Shown here: positions 47,930-59,800 of the stretch, piece after piece
How positions within the stretch are numbered: the first letter of the stretch is position 1
Layout: each line of letters opens with the position of its first letter
Assembly: GCA_016165875.1 (NCBI GenBank)
Contig: JABBOT010000007.1
Coordinates: 11,248,216 to 11,312,215 of the forward strand
DNA length: 64,000 nucleotides
Direction of reading: 5' to 3'
From: Acanthopleura granulata
Lineage: Eukaryota; Mollusca; Polyplacophora; Chitonida; Chitonidae
Program-made: the position numbers and the translations under genes
The notes under the pieces: model-generated
The model's input: only the letters and a program-made list of their open reading frames with translations
The model's database searches: none
What the model was told of the DNA's origin: nothing

Positions 47930-48720
47930 GACATTCCACAGTCCACAGGACTTAGCCCACAGGGTCTTAGTCAGTTACAGGCCATTTAGTAGTCCACAGG
48001 ACAGCCTGCAGAGCATCAATCAATAAAACTTACATATAGCTTACATGACATTTAATGGTCCATAGGACTACAGGACATTAGTCAACATGACCTAGTCTAC
48101 AGGAATAATTAAGTCAAAAGGCCTCATCCTCCTGGACATATGAAAAACCACATGACTATGCCTACAGGACATGTAATATCCTACAGAACTTGGCTAACAG
48201 GGCATTTAATAGTTGACATCACTTAGCTTACAAAGCTGGAGTAGCTTACGTCAGACGTAGACGTTTACGATCGCTGTACGTTGGCTTCCGTCAGGTCCTA
48301 GCAGTGTCTTACTAAAGTTGTCTCAATGCTTAAAGTGTGTGTAGGAAAAACACCACAAGCGCCGCCATATTTAGTATATTTACATAATTTATGTCTGCCC
48401 GGGGGTAGGTCTAAATTTGCATTAAACTTTACATCAAGTCACAGCCACTCCAGCTTTGTGAGACGGTCAATATTTCCTGCGACACATGTCCAACAGGCTT
48501 ACACCCAGTCGCAGCCTTACTCCAGACAGGCCCCAGGACGTTAGCCAACTGTCCACAGGGCATAGTCAATGGGTTTTAACCTTGACAGGACATTACTTCA
48601 CAGGACTTCACCTAAGCAGGACATGAATAGTCCACAGGACTCAGCTTTTGGAACATCATTCCTCAGGACATATATATACAGTCAATAGGACACTACCGTC
48701 CTGGTTGCTACATTTACAAG
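47930..48720. repeat. ancient degenerate array of 'acaggac' units
   Basis: Many variants of agtccacaggacttagcc and acaggacatttaatag at irregular 25-40 bp spacing, interrupted by the MITE at 48228-48463. Confidence 0.6.
48228..48463. mobile_element. MITE family 7 (acaaagctggagt), single copy
   Basis: Starts ttacaaagctggagtagctt and ends agccactccagctttgtgag. It splits the degenerate 'acaggac' array, so it inserted after that array formed. Confidence 0.6.
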
Positions 48721-49170
48721 TATAAACCAACCAGTAACATAACCTGATAACCCTTTTGTCCTTTCAACATCGCATGTTGGATTCTTCATGTAACTGCCTA
48801 CCAGTGATCAAATAGGGTGTTCTTTTAGCATAGAATAAACCTAGTGAAAAACAATGAGTGGTGCATATCAGTGTGCCAAGGTACAAAATAAAATGACACC
48901 TATATACAGAGATAATATCTTGTGACCTGAGAAGAGATTCTTGATGCTGCTACATACTGGTGGAATATCATAAGCTTTCGTCACAGTTCTCTGTCTGATT
49001 TTCCAGTTTGAAGCAATACTGAGCAAAGAGCTGACGGTCAAAACCTTGGGTTCTGTATTTCATATAAAGTTTGGCTACTAAAACTGTACTTAGAGAGACA
49101 TTAAATTTTTGAGAAATGCATTAAAATGACTCTTTTGATGGCAACACTTGCATTTTTTCTGAAAAATTAT

Positions 49171-49366
49171 CCTAAATGACCTAAAATTTCTCCCACAAAA
49201 AGGGCATTTTTTAGATGTCATGCAATATTATTTTTGAAACATTTTTTCAGCAGGATATGATTCTGTCTACGAAACAAACCTGAAAATACCTTTCTGAATT
49301 CAATAAAACTCTTGGAATCAGCAAAAATGTGCAACTTTGTCATGGTCAAAACATTAGGTCATTTAA
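49171..49366. mobile_element. MITE family 2, copy 4
   Basis: Starts cctaaatgacctaaaattt and ends aacattaggtcatttaagg; also shares the internal tttgtcatgg block with copy 1. Confidence 0.6.
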
Positions 49367-50035
49367 GGTGATCAGATTTCACCTGGTGGTTGATATCAAT
49401 CAGAATCAAGCCAAATATGTCACTTGAAAAAAGCTACACTTTAGATGAAACATAGTAATGCCAATCACAGCTTCACATCAATATATGCTTGGCAGAAAAA
49501 TTAAAGCTACAAAAAATAATACCATGTGCATGTAAAGCACATCCGATGCCAGCGACTCTTCGAATGAAAATGTGTCAATTTAAATTATATACACAATGTA
49601 TATATATAATCTGCCGGTATATGTACATATTATATGTATGTATGTATATATATCAGCCATGAGCAGTGTTACAACCACACGTTAAACATAAATTACAAAA
49701 TGCACACAATACACTCTGACAACTATCAAGTCAAACATAGCTTGTACAGGTAATACTGCTACAATACACTAGCAAAACTCACTCCAAGCATTTCAACTCG
49801 CATTTCCACTGTATACGACATGTAACCTGGTAAAATTCATAAACATGCACTTGTACTGAACAGCTGGGCGTATAATTCAAACGTCTTTTGTTTTCTCTCC
49901 AAAACAATAAATAAACAGATGAAGAGAAAGGAATATTGAAAGAAATGAATGCCATGTATACTGACCCTTGCTCTTTATATACAAACTACTGCTGGTTAAA
50001 TCTTTAAATCGCTGTCGATTTTCCCCAATCAGCCC

Positions 50036-50085
50036 GCCTTAAAAACATGTTTGTTTTATGCATAATTCATCCTGTCAAAACTGAG
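50036..50085. mobile_element. MITE family 1, end fragment
   Basis: gccttaaaaacatgtttgt and a following tatgcataattcatcc resemble the left arm of the family. No right arm found. Confidence 0.35.
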
Positions 50086-50469
50086 CCCTACTATAATATG
50101 TATACTGAGCTTATTTCATCCCACATATTGTTATTCTTCATTTTCAGTGAAACAGGCTCACACTGAATTACCTCGTCAGGTAACTGCCAACGTGAAATAA
50201 CTGGAGGTCAGTTTTTGTCATGTGAAACTACGATAAGAGTGGCATTGTAGACTAGCCTGAATGACGTATGCAATCTGTAATTTACTTCTAGGTAATAACT
50301 CTTTTCTACACATCAGAATGCACATTTTTTTCACTCAAAACGGTTAACAAGCACTGCTGTGTAGTCAACTATCTGGTGTCTGACAAGAAAATGTCATAGA
50401 TATGAGTGCATACGCATGCATCTCTGACCTGGCTGTGCAACATTCAGTTAAACCATGGTTATCCTTATT

Positions 50470-50684
50470 CCTCAACCTTTTCTCATATGAAAGAGCACCT
50501 TTCACTGCAATTTATGCACATTTTTATTTTGATTTTGGGAACAAAACTACAATGGTTGGATAGGCCAGTTTCAGGGCTTCATAAAAAGTACATATATAAT
50601 TTCATCAGTCAACACAGAATGATGCCTTCAGAATATGCTTGACTGAACACCTTGCAAACATGCGAAAAGGTTAAAAAAGCACTG
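50470..50684. mobile_element. MITE family 3, copy 3
   Basis: Ends cctcaaccttttctcat and atgcgaaaaggttaaa. Internal ggataggccagtttcaggg matches copy 1. Confidence 0.6.
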
Positions 50685-50742
50685 TAGGCCATTGTTCTTT
50701 CCTCCATCCACCGACACAGCATTAACTGATTATTTAATATAA

Positions 50743-51111
50743 TAGGGGAGTTTTGAGTTCGAACTCTTTTGTCATAGAAGGTAAAATGAGTTAAACTGTT
50801 GTCATGTGACTTGTAAACAATGTCAGGCAATTTTGTTGAATTTATTTTACTAATCACCTGTCTTGCTGTGTTAGGGAGGTACAACTGACCTCTTCTTCAA
50901 TCAGGAGCTTAAATTAAAAAAAACTTCCAGCTCCTCAACTTTCCCTATCCTGCGTCTAGTCCACATAACTTCTTTTGAAGCTTTTTTTAGACACCCATAT
51001 TATAGTAAATGTAATCAGAAACAGTTGCCTAACATTTTTGACAGCTCACATGGTACAGTGGGGCCCTTCTTATCTTCAGCAATAAAAGAGTTCGATCTCA
51101 AAACTCCCCCA
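50743..51111. mobile_element. MITE family 4, copy 2
   Basis: Ends aggggagttttgagttcgaa and gttcgatctcaaaactcccc. The centre (cagctcctcaactttcc) is the reverse of the centre of copy 1. Confidence 0.7.
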
Positions 51112-51424
51112 TAAGCTGATGCCCAATTCCTCAGGTTCTGTAATACCCACTTGTATAAAAAAGGACCATTTTTACATATCTTTCTCACTGCTGTACGCTG
51201 CAGTGTTTCATTGTCACGTCATGTTGGAGATAAAAAGCCCACACATTTTATGACATTTAACAACGTGAAGTATCACAAACTCAAACCTCAACTGTCCACA
51301 CCACTTCTGTGTGTACCAGATGTCCAGTTGTGACATTACAGTGAATACAATCACCATCAATCAGTGATCTACTCAAACACCATTAAATAAATAAATACTC
51401 AATGTTCACATCACGGATTGAGTA

Positions 51425-51489
51425 GTATACACAAAATATTCTCAAATATGGTGTAAAACACCAATCAAATATATAAATAGATAAATAAT
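51425..51489 (+). mobile_element. SINE, family B, 3' fragment
   Basis: aaaatattctcaaatatgg, then taaaacaccaatcaaat and an aaat-like tail. It lies just before the 112-bp satellite. Confidence 0.5.
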
Positions 51490-51544
51490 GGATTTACCAT
51501 TATCGATTGGCCAAGATATTCATTTTTGTAGCGAACATTCAGAC

Positions 51545-53012
51545 TTCAGCTACCTGTGCATGTAGCTGTCTGTTCACACCCAGGCCTGACTGCCACAATG
51601 ACCCTCTCTTCACCTTCACACAGAACTGGGCACAGGCAGAATATAGGTGTAGATAAAACAACTGCATGTGCATGTAGCTGTCTGTTCACACCCAGGCCTG
51701 ACTGCCACAATGACCCTCTCTTCACCTTCACACAGAACTGGGCACAGGCAGAATATAGGTGTAGATCAAACAGCTACCTGTGCATGTAGCTGTCTGTTCA
51801 CACCCAGGCCTGACTGCCACAATGACCCTCTCTTCACCTTCACACAGAACTGGGCACAGGCAGAATATAGGTGTAGATAAAACAACTGCATGTGCATGTA
51901 GCTGTCTGTTCACACCCAGGCCTGACTGCCACAATGACCCTCTCTTCACCTTCACACAGAACTGGGCACAGGCAGAATATAGGTGTAGATAAAACAGCTA
52001 CCTGTGCATGTAGCTGTCTGTTCACACCCAGGCCTGACTGCCACAATGACCCTCTCTTCACCTTCACACAGAACTGGGCACAGGCAGAATATAGGTGTAG
52101 ATAAAACAACTGCATGTGCATGTAGCTGTCTGTTCACACCCAGGCCTGACTGCCACAATGACCCTCTCTTCACCTTCACACAGAACTGGGCACAGGCAGA
52201 ATATAGGTGTAGATAAAACAGCTACCTGTGCATGTAGCTGTCTGTTCACACCCAGGCCTGACTGCCACAATGACCCTCTCTTCACCTTCACACAGAACTG
52301 GGCACAGGCAGAATATAGGTGTAGATAAAACAACTGCATGTGCATGTAGCTGTCTGTTCACACCCAGGCCTGACTGCCACAATGACCCTCTCTTCACCTT
52401 CACACAGAACTGGGCACAGGCAGAATATAGGTGTAGATCAAACAGCTACCTGTGCATGTAGCTGTCTGTTCACACCCAGGCCTGACTGCCACAATGACCC
52501 TCTCTTCACCTTCACACAGAACTGGGCACAGGCAGAATATAGGTGTAGATAAAACAACTGCATGTGCATGTAGCTGTCTGTTCACACCCAGGCCTGACTG
52601 CCACAATGACCCTCTCTTCACCTTCACACAGAACTGGGCACAGGCAGAATATAGGTGTAGATAAAACAGCTACCTGTGCATGTAGCTGTCTGTTCACACC
52701 CAGGCCTGACTGCCACAATGACCCTCTCTTCACCTTCACACAGAACTGGGCACAGGCAGAATATAGGTGTAGATAAAACAGCTACCTGTGCATGTAGCTG
52801 TCTGTTCACACCCAGGCCTGACTGCCACAATGACCCTCTCTTCACCTTCACACAGAACTGGGCACAGGCAGAATATAGGTGTAGATAAAACAACTGCATG
52901 TGCATGTAGCTGTCTGTTCACACCCAGGCCTGACTGCCACAATGACCCTCTCTTCACCTTCACACAGAACTGGGCACAGGCAGAATATAGGTGTAGATCA
53001 AACAACAGCATG
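51545..53012. repeat. 112-bp satellite, 13 near-identical copies
   Basis: Each unit starts gcatgtagctgtctgttcac and ends gcagaatataggtgtagat, followed by a short variable linker (aaaacaactgcatgt, aaaacagctacctgt or a 'tcaaac' form). Units start at 51557, 51669, 51781 and so on every 112 bp. Very low divergence shows recent amplification or homogenisation. Linker types alternate, giving a higher-order pattern. Confidence 0.97.
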
Positions 53013-53344
53013 TATACCATATTTGACAGCAGAATTTTCTCTTCTGGCTCAGTCGCATGCCAGCTCCATCTTCATGTATTTGAAACAAAAACAAAATGCA
53101 TTCTCAACATGTATAACATAAACTTTGTCAGTACATTAAAAATTAAAAAAGAAAAATAAAACAAATTATAGACAAGTTACAGCAAAAGCCATACTTGAAA
53201 GTTGATAATAATGAAGTAGCACTAATCCATCGTGACACTCTGGCACATTTCTCCCTTAAAAATGAGAAACAACTTCTAACAGTGGGTATGTGTGTGACAT
53301 TTGATTATGACTCATTTTCAGATGTTAAACTACGTGCTCTCACA

Positions 53345-53350
53345 TTTATT
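53345..53350 (-). terminator. polyadenylation signal of the Death/TIR gene (candidate)
   Basis: AATAAA on the minus strand about 150 nt after the TGA stop. Plausible spacing only. Confidence 0.4.
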
Positions 53351-53501
53351 TTAACTTATTTATGAAAAAAAAAAAGGTTACATATAGATGTATTTATGAC
53401 ACAAGATGTGTGTGGTCCTTGTGTACATTGATTCTGTTCACATTGTTGTACCCCCTGACCGATACCACCCAAAATATATGGAGGCAACGTCTTGAGATTT
53501 A

Positions 53502-53863
53502 TCACAGTATAGAGCACACCGCACACTTTGACACATGGATGTGTTCCACCAGTGGCTGGGGTGTGGTGGTGTCAGCGCTGGCGCGCGACCCAGACAGCCG
53601 AGACAAAGAACGGTGCACTTCCAGGGAGGGGGCGACATTTTGAACAGGATTCCCTTGACTCTCCTGGGTGGTGGAGAGCCCAGAGAAGGGGCCGATGGTG
53701 TCGGCGATGCTTGTGTACGAGTTCTCAGCCTTTATCTTGGAGTTGTCCGTCGTGTGGCGCGGCGTCTGTGCTGGCTGGGCGTACTGGCTGATTCGCTGGA
53801 TAATCTCGTTGTATTTGTCCTCCAGATCGGCGTGAGCCCCCGACCCACCATGACCACCAACAC
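53502..53863 (-). CDS. Death/TIR gene last exon: C-terminal tail
   Basis: 362 nt including TGA; acceptor ctccctttag. Encodes GVGGHGGSGAHADLED, KYNEIIQRISQYAQP, then a Ser/Thr/Gln-rich tail ending SKCAVCSIL. Identified by phase and acceptor, plus 119 open codons. The tail is not recognised as a domain. Confidence 0.75.
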
Positions 53864-56800
53864 CTAAAGGGAGACAATCCAGTGTGTAGCATCAGCACTA
53901 ATCATCAAATGTGTCAAGATGGCAGCATTCTGGCCCTGGTTTCATGAAGCGCACTTAGCTAAGTATTCCCTTTACTGCCATGACAACGTATGCTGTAGTG
54001 ATAGGAAGTGCCCTTAGCTAAGGCTACTTAGCACTAAGTATGCTTCATGAAACCAGGCCCAGGTGTTCATTTATTTGACTGGTATTTAATGCTACACTTA
54101 GGACTTCTTTATGACGGCAGTTAGGTTTATGGGCAGAGGAAACAAATGCACCCAAAGTAAACAAGCACTAGTACTGTAAAGTACCTGAGGCGTTTATACT
54201 TTTTACAGTAAGAATATTTGATTTATATGACAGCAGCCAGCATTATGTTGTAGACAGCACCTGGGTCAAACCCACGACCATCCACAGGTTGCTGGCAGAC
54301 CACACCACGTACAACCCGAGAGGAAGACAGCATGAACTGGTCTTGAACTCACAGCGTTTGCATTAGTAAGAGGCACCTAAGCCATTACAGTGCACTAGCA
54401 TGCCACACGCCCTCAGCCACAGAGTCCACGATGGCAGTTTATGTGTGGACGAAACTGTGTACTCTGTTCCCAGAGTACATAGCCGCCAATATTGTTCAGT
54501 ACCTGTCAGTATTGCCAGACCAGACAAACCACCTGACAAAGCCACAGAAGAATCAACAGTGCCCAGATTTGAGCCTGGGACCTGTTGGTCCATGGCAGAA
54601 ATCTTCTCATGCAAGAAGAAGTGAATAATCTCCACCACCCACGGGGGCATTAGGATGGCAGGATAAACGATAACATGATAAACAGACATCTACTTTGAGT
54701 CACTGTACTTCACCTAAAACGTTTCTTTAAAGTTTCACATTTTACTTAATTTGGACAGACTCGTTCACCTTATACAGCCACAAAAAGGTGTACAGAATCG
54801 ATTTTGATTGGCTGGTGTGAGAATTACCAAGTCCAGGTTGTGCCTAGCCTAAGCTGAATGTTTGATATGGCAGATTTATTCAAGGGTGGCCAAGGCTTTA
54901 GTGGCCAGGTTTTAACCCAGGAAACCCTATCTCCACTGTCAGCGAATCGGCTTCTCATCTGTATCTTTTAAGATTTTTATGTCTATTCGATAAATTTATC
55001 AGAATTAATGAGAATAACTTGGTACTGAAAGTACATGTATCATTTTAAAGCTTTCGTGTGCTTCTGGGATTGCATTTTTACATGCCAAACTTTAGCTGAA
55101 ACACAGTATTTAATTAGGAACAAATAATGTAAGAAACATAAATACGTCGGATAATTCCACCCAAAGAAGAGACCAACCTTTCATGTTGATGTAGACAAGC
55201 TGTGAGAAGACCAGTGACATTCCCCCAGGGGGAGGCCACACAACCTGACTGAAGACCACCGGGATGATAGGCTTCTGTATGAGGTCGGCCAGGCTCAGCT
55301 CACGGTTGCAGTAATGGGACACGATGTACTTCGGGCTGACACAGGCCAGTACCACCTGAAACAAAGACCAATGACATGTATGCAGAAGTGAATAAAAAAA
55401 AATGCAGTATAAACGAGACTGTTCCCTCTTTATCATCTCTTTCCACATAAACATTGTAGCCTCTCATCGACACTACAAGAACAGGAATGAAAACTGTGAA
55501 AAAGTTGAAGCTTGTATTCAATCCCATTCGTACAAAGCCACTTCACACAAGTTGCTGCCTGTACATGCACACTATTTGTACCTGAGACCTTGTTTACTGA
55601 TAAAAGTAGTGCAGCTTAATTTTCATGGATAACATCACCAACAATATTCAAAAAATCATATGTCCTTGGTGTAAAAAAATTATGCCCTACAGTTATTTTA
55701 GCTATATACCAATTTCTAACTGCTTATCGGTAACTTTTAGAGAATCTGACCTTGGACTGTCGTATACCCATGTCGATCTTAGTGTAGAGCTGGTCACCTC
55801 CACCCATCTGACCGATGTCCATCCAGCAGGTGAAGCCAGCCCTCTCTAGCCGGTCCCTCAGTCCTCTCACCTCCTCCTGACTGTCCCACTGGTAACTGAT
55901 GAAGATCTGGGCAGGATCACAGTCCTTCTCTGCAGACAACACCAATAATGCATATTACCAATCAGGACCTTAATGACAACGCCTTTATTACATAGTAATA
56001 CCTGATCTGGGCAAGATCAGAGTCCTTCTTTGTAGACAACACCATTAATGCACATTACCAGTCAGGATGTTAATGACAACAGCTTTACTGCACACTGGTA
56101 ACCAATGAAGATCTGAGTAGGATCAAAGTCCTTCTCTGCAGACAACACCAATAATGCCCATCACCAGTCAAGAACGTATTGACAACTGATGAAGATCTGG
56201 GCAGGATTAGTCCTTCTCTGCATGACAACACCATCTCTTCTTTATTACACACTGGTAACTGATGAAGATCTGGGCAGGATTAGTCCTTCTCTGCATGACA
56301 ATACCATCTCTTCTTTATTACACACTGGTAACTGATGAAGATCTGGGCAGGATTAGTCCTTCTCTGCATGACAATACCATCTCTTCTTTACTACACACTG
56401 GTAACTGATGAAGATCTGGGCAGGATTAGTCCTTCTCTGCATGACAACACCATCTCTTCTTTATTACACACTGGTAACTGATGAAGATCTGGGCAGGATT
56501 AGTCCTTCTCCGCATGACAACACCATCTCTTCTTTACTACACACCGGTAACTGATGAAGATCTGGGCAGGATTAGTCCTTCTCTGCATGACAACACCATC
56601 TCTTCTTTATTACACACTGGTAACTGATGAAGATCTGGGCAGGATTAGTCCTTCTCTGCATGACAACACCATCTCTTCTTTACTACACACTGGTAACTGA
56701 TGAAGATCTGGGCAGGATTAGTCCTTCTCTGCATGACAATACCATCTCTTCTTTATTACACACTGGTAACTGATGAAGATCTGGGCCGGATTAGTCCTTC

Positions 56801-59800
56801 TCTGCATGACAATACCATCTCTTCTTTATTACACACTGGTAACTGATGAAGATCTGGGCCGGATTAGTCCTTCTCTGCATGACAATACCATCTCTTCTTT
56901 ATTACACACTGGCAACTGATGAAGATCTGGGCAAGATCAGAGTCGCTGTACCCAGTCAGAGTAACTAATCAAGATTTACAGAAGCATTTTAATAGCACCA
57001 CATATGTATAAATCCACCAGAGCACTCTTACCTTGACCTGCCTGGATGGCCTCCACAATGTCTTCTCTCTTCATCTGTTCCAGGTATGTGATGAGGACGT
57101 CTACGGAGAGAGCAGTGTTGCCGCTGGTCAGAATCCAGTCAGTCAACAGAGCCAGGGCTGGGTTCAGGTCATCATTGAACTTGTCCAGTTTGGCCTGTTT
57201 GTAACCTAGGTGTGAGCAAAGAGAACAAGATGTATTACAGGAGAACAAGATGTAGTACAAGAGAACATGATGGAGTACAAGGGAACAAGATGTAGTACAA
57301 CAGAACATGATGGAGTACAAGGGAACAAGATGTAGTACAACAGAACATGATGGAGTACAAGAGAACAAGATGTAGTACAAGAGAACATGATGGAGTACAA
57401 GAGAACAAGATGTAGTACAACAGAACATGATGGAGTACAAGGGAACAAGATGCAGTACAAGAGAACATGTCATAGTACAAGAGAACATGATGTAGTACAC
57501 AAGATGTAGTACAAGAGAACAAGACATAGTACAAGAGAACATGATGTAGTACAAGAGAACAAGATAAAGTAAAAGAGAGCAAGATGTAGTACAAGAAAAC
57601 AAGATGTAGTACAAGGGAACAGGATGTAGTAAAAGAGAACAAGATGAAGTAAGAGAGAACAAGCTGTAGTACAAGAGACCTAGGTGTAAGTGAAGAGAAC
57701 ATCTATAGTAGACCCCTGGGCTTTACTTTCAATGGGAATCTGGGAATCAGATTCTAATCATGATTCCCATATAAAAAGTCAAGTTCAAATTCATTCTTTT
57801 AAGATATTAAAAAAAAACAAACTTTTTTTCAGGTCATCAAAGTTATAAACAATTATTCCTCAAAATCTGTTTGCTTTTTTAAACTCTTTCAAATTTTTAC
57901 TAGTATCAAATTCTTGATTCAAATAAAGTTAATTTATGGGAATCCATTTACATTCTGATCAAAAAATGATGAAAATAAGACTGCAGCTTCTACCTATATG
58001 TACTGGAAATTTTAGTACAACTACCTTCCAGCTTGCCGTAAAACCCAGAATCATTCACCCACAATTAGGACGTAACATCCTTGGAACTTGCCAGGAAGAT
58101 CCCCAGACTATCGCCAGGGCCATGCCCACAGCCATTTTAGCTTCAGAAAATTGTTTGGGCTCCCCCAAACTGTTAAGAGCCCCAAAACCATTAAGCTGTA
58201 TTAAAACGAGGTATTTAAAACAAAATATGATGGTTCATCAATAAAAATTTGGTTAACATACAAATTTCTTTCATTCTAAAATGCTGTCAGAAAGACAAGA
58301 GTACCCTCTTCACTGTATCAGTGTTAGTTTTCGCAAAAATACTCTTATTTTCACCAAAATGGGAGGCCTTTTATCCCAGCTGATCATCAAAACAAAAGTG
58401 CACAAACAGAGGAATGCCGCAGCAGCCTGCAGGACTGACTTTGGCTGTATGTAAGTGGTGGTTAACATCACAAGTTTGTGAACTAGGCCTCTTGAACACT
58501 GGACCCTATATTGCCTGCTAGAGTCTGTATCTGCCTGTACAGACAGTCAGCAACAGCAGCCACAGACAGAAGGTCGTCTCATAGACAGACCGGGCAAGGC
58601 TGGTGTATGTTAACCCAGAAAACTGCCGGAACAGCAGTAACATACCTTGAGATTGAAACACAAATCAAAACTCTTGCTCCATGAAGTTTTGCAGAGTAAT
58701 TTAGATGATTTAGCTCTCTTTATGCACAGCTGGTTGTCAACGGACATCCACTATGACTGGCAACAGGTGTCTAAAAGCTATACAGCAGCTAGCAACATGC
58801 AGTGGGCAAACCAGGATTTAACCCAACCTCCTGTGGGTTCATCTGAGAATAGCTTCCTTTGACAATTTATCTGGTTGCCTGACCATTGTCAATGAATGCA
58901 CCTTGACTTGTGTCTTCACTTTATTTTGAAAAAACATGGCTTTTAAGGCTTTTATGGTTATAAAATCATACACGTTGTTGCTGTTTCACCCGCGATCGCA
59001 GCATGACAGGGAACTGAACTCTCACACAACTCAGCAGTCTGTAGGCCAAGTTCACAATGCAAATCTTGATGAGAATTCATAACTGGTGCTGGGATCTGTA
59101 GAGTTTGAAAATGTTTTGGTCAAAAACTGCGCCAGTACATATGTGCACAGGTTAGTTTTGTTCAGCGAGAGAATTATGTTGACTGATTCGGTTTGGGAAC
59201 TTACCAGTGAGTTTCTAGAACTTTAGTCCTGCATGGACTGGGCAACAGTGGATATTCCTCAGGGACTGAATGCAGATATTTTTTTTTAACTTTTAATTAA
59301 ATTATCACTGACACTCTAAACTGAGTTATGCAGCCACAGCTGTTCTTCATTGTGGTCCTCTCTACTTTACACTAACGTTTGTATCTAATTTTAATTTTGC
59401 ACAATCCTTCGATTTAGTCAAATATGAAATAAAAGAACAAATCCACATTGATGTGGTGGAGTTTCTTGTAAATGACCAATAAACCCCAAAATTTTCTTCG
59501 CCAGACATGACAGCAATAAGTAGGACCTCAAAAAGTGTTACCCAAAAATTTCTGTTTTAGCATTAGTATACAGTACATGTAGATCAGTATCAGTAGGCCT
59601 TACTATATACATCCTGGTACTTTCTATATAGAGAACATAGCAGCTTGGGTTACAAATTAGATGCCTACTGCATATCTAAAAATGCCGTCAAAGAGCCGCG
59701 GTGACCCGATTTGGCGACGGCACTTCGTCACCTGCCGGACATTTTTGCTACTTTCAAGGACTGTTTTCGAAGTGTTCAGTACGTTTCTCACCACGTTTAA

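Larger units (their letters stand above)
43352..53501. other. intergenic region between the TGF-beta ligand and the Death/TIR gene
   Basis: No gene is recognised. Contents: 44-bp and 36-bp tandem arrays (44156-45078), several inverted-repeat elements, a degenerate 'acaggac' array (47930-48720), an AT-rich stretch, and the 112-bp satellite. The TGF-beta promoter and the 3' end of the Death/TIR gene must lie at its two ends. Confidence 0.55.

Noticed and set aside
51546..53159. Series of 70-123 codon frames on both strands
   Set aside because: The same frame repeats once per 112-bp satellite unit.
56976..57702. Minus-strand frames of 155 and 232 codons with 'SCTTSCSLVLH' repeats, one running into the Death-domain exon
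   Set aside because: Made by the 20-bp minisatellite. The Death-domain exon has a good acceptor at its border and the repeat part is intronic.
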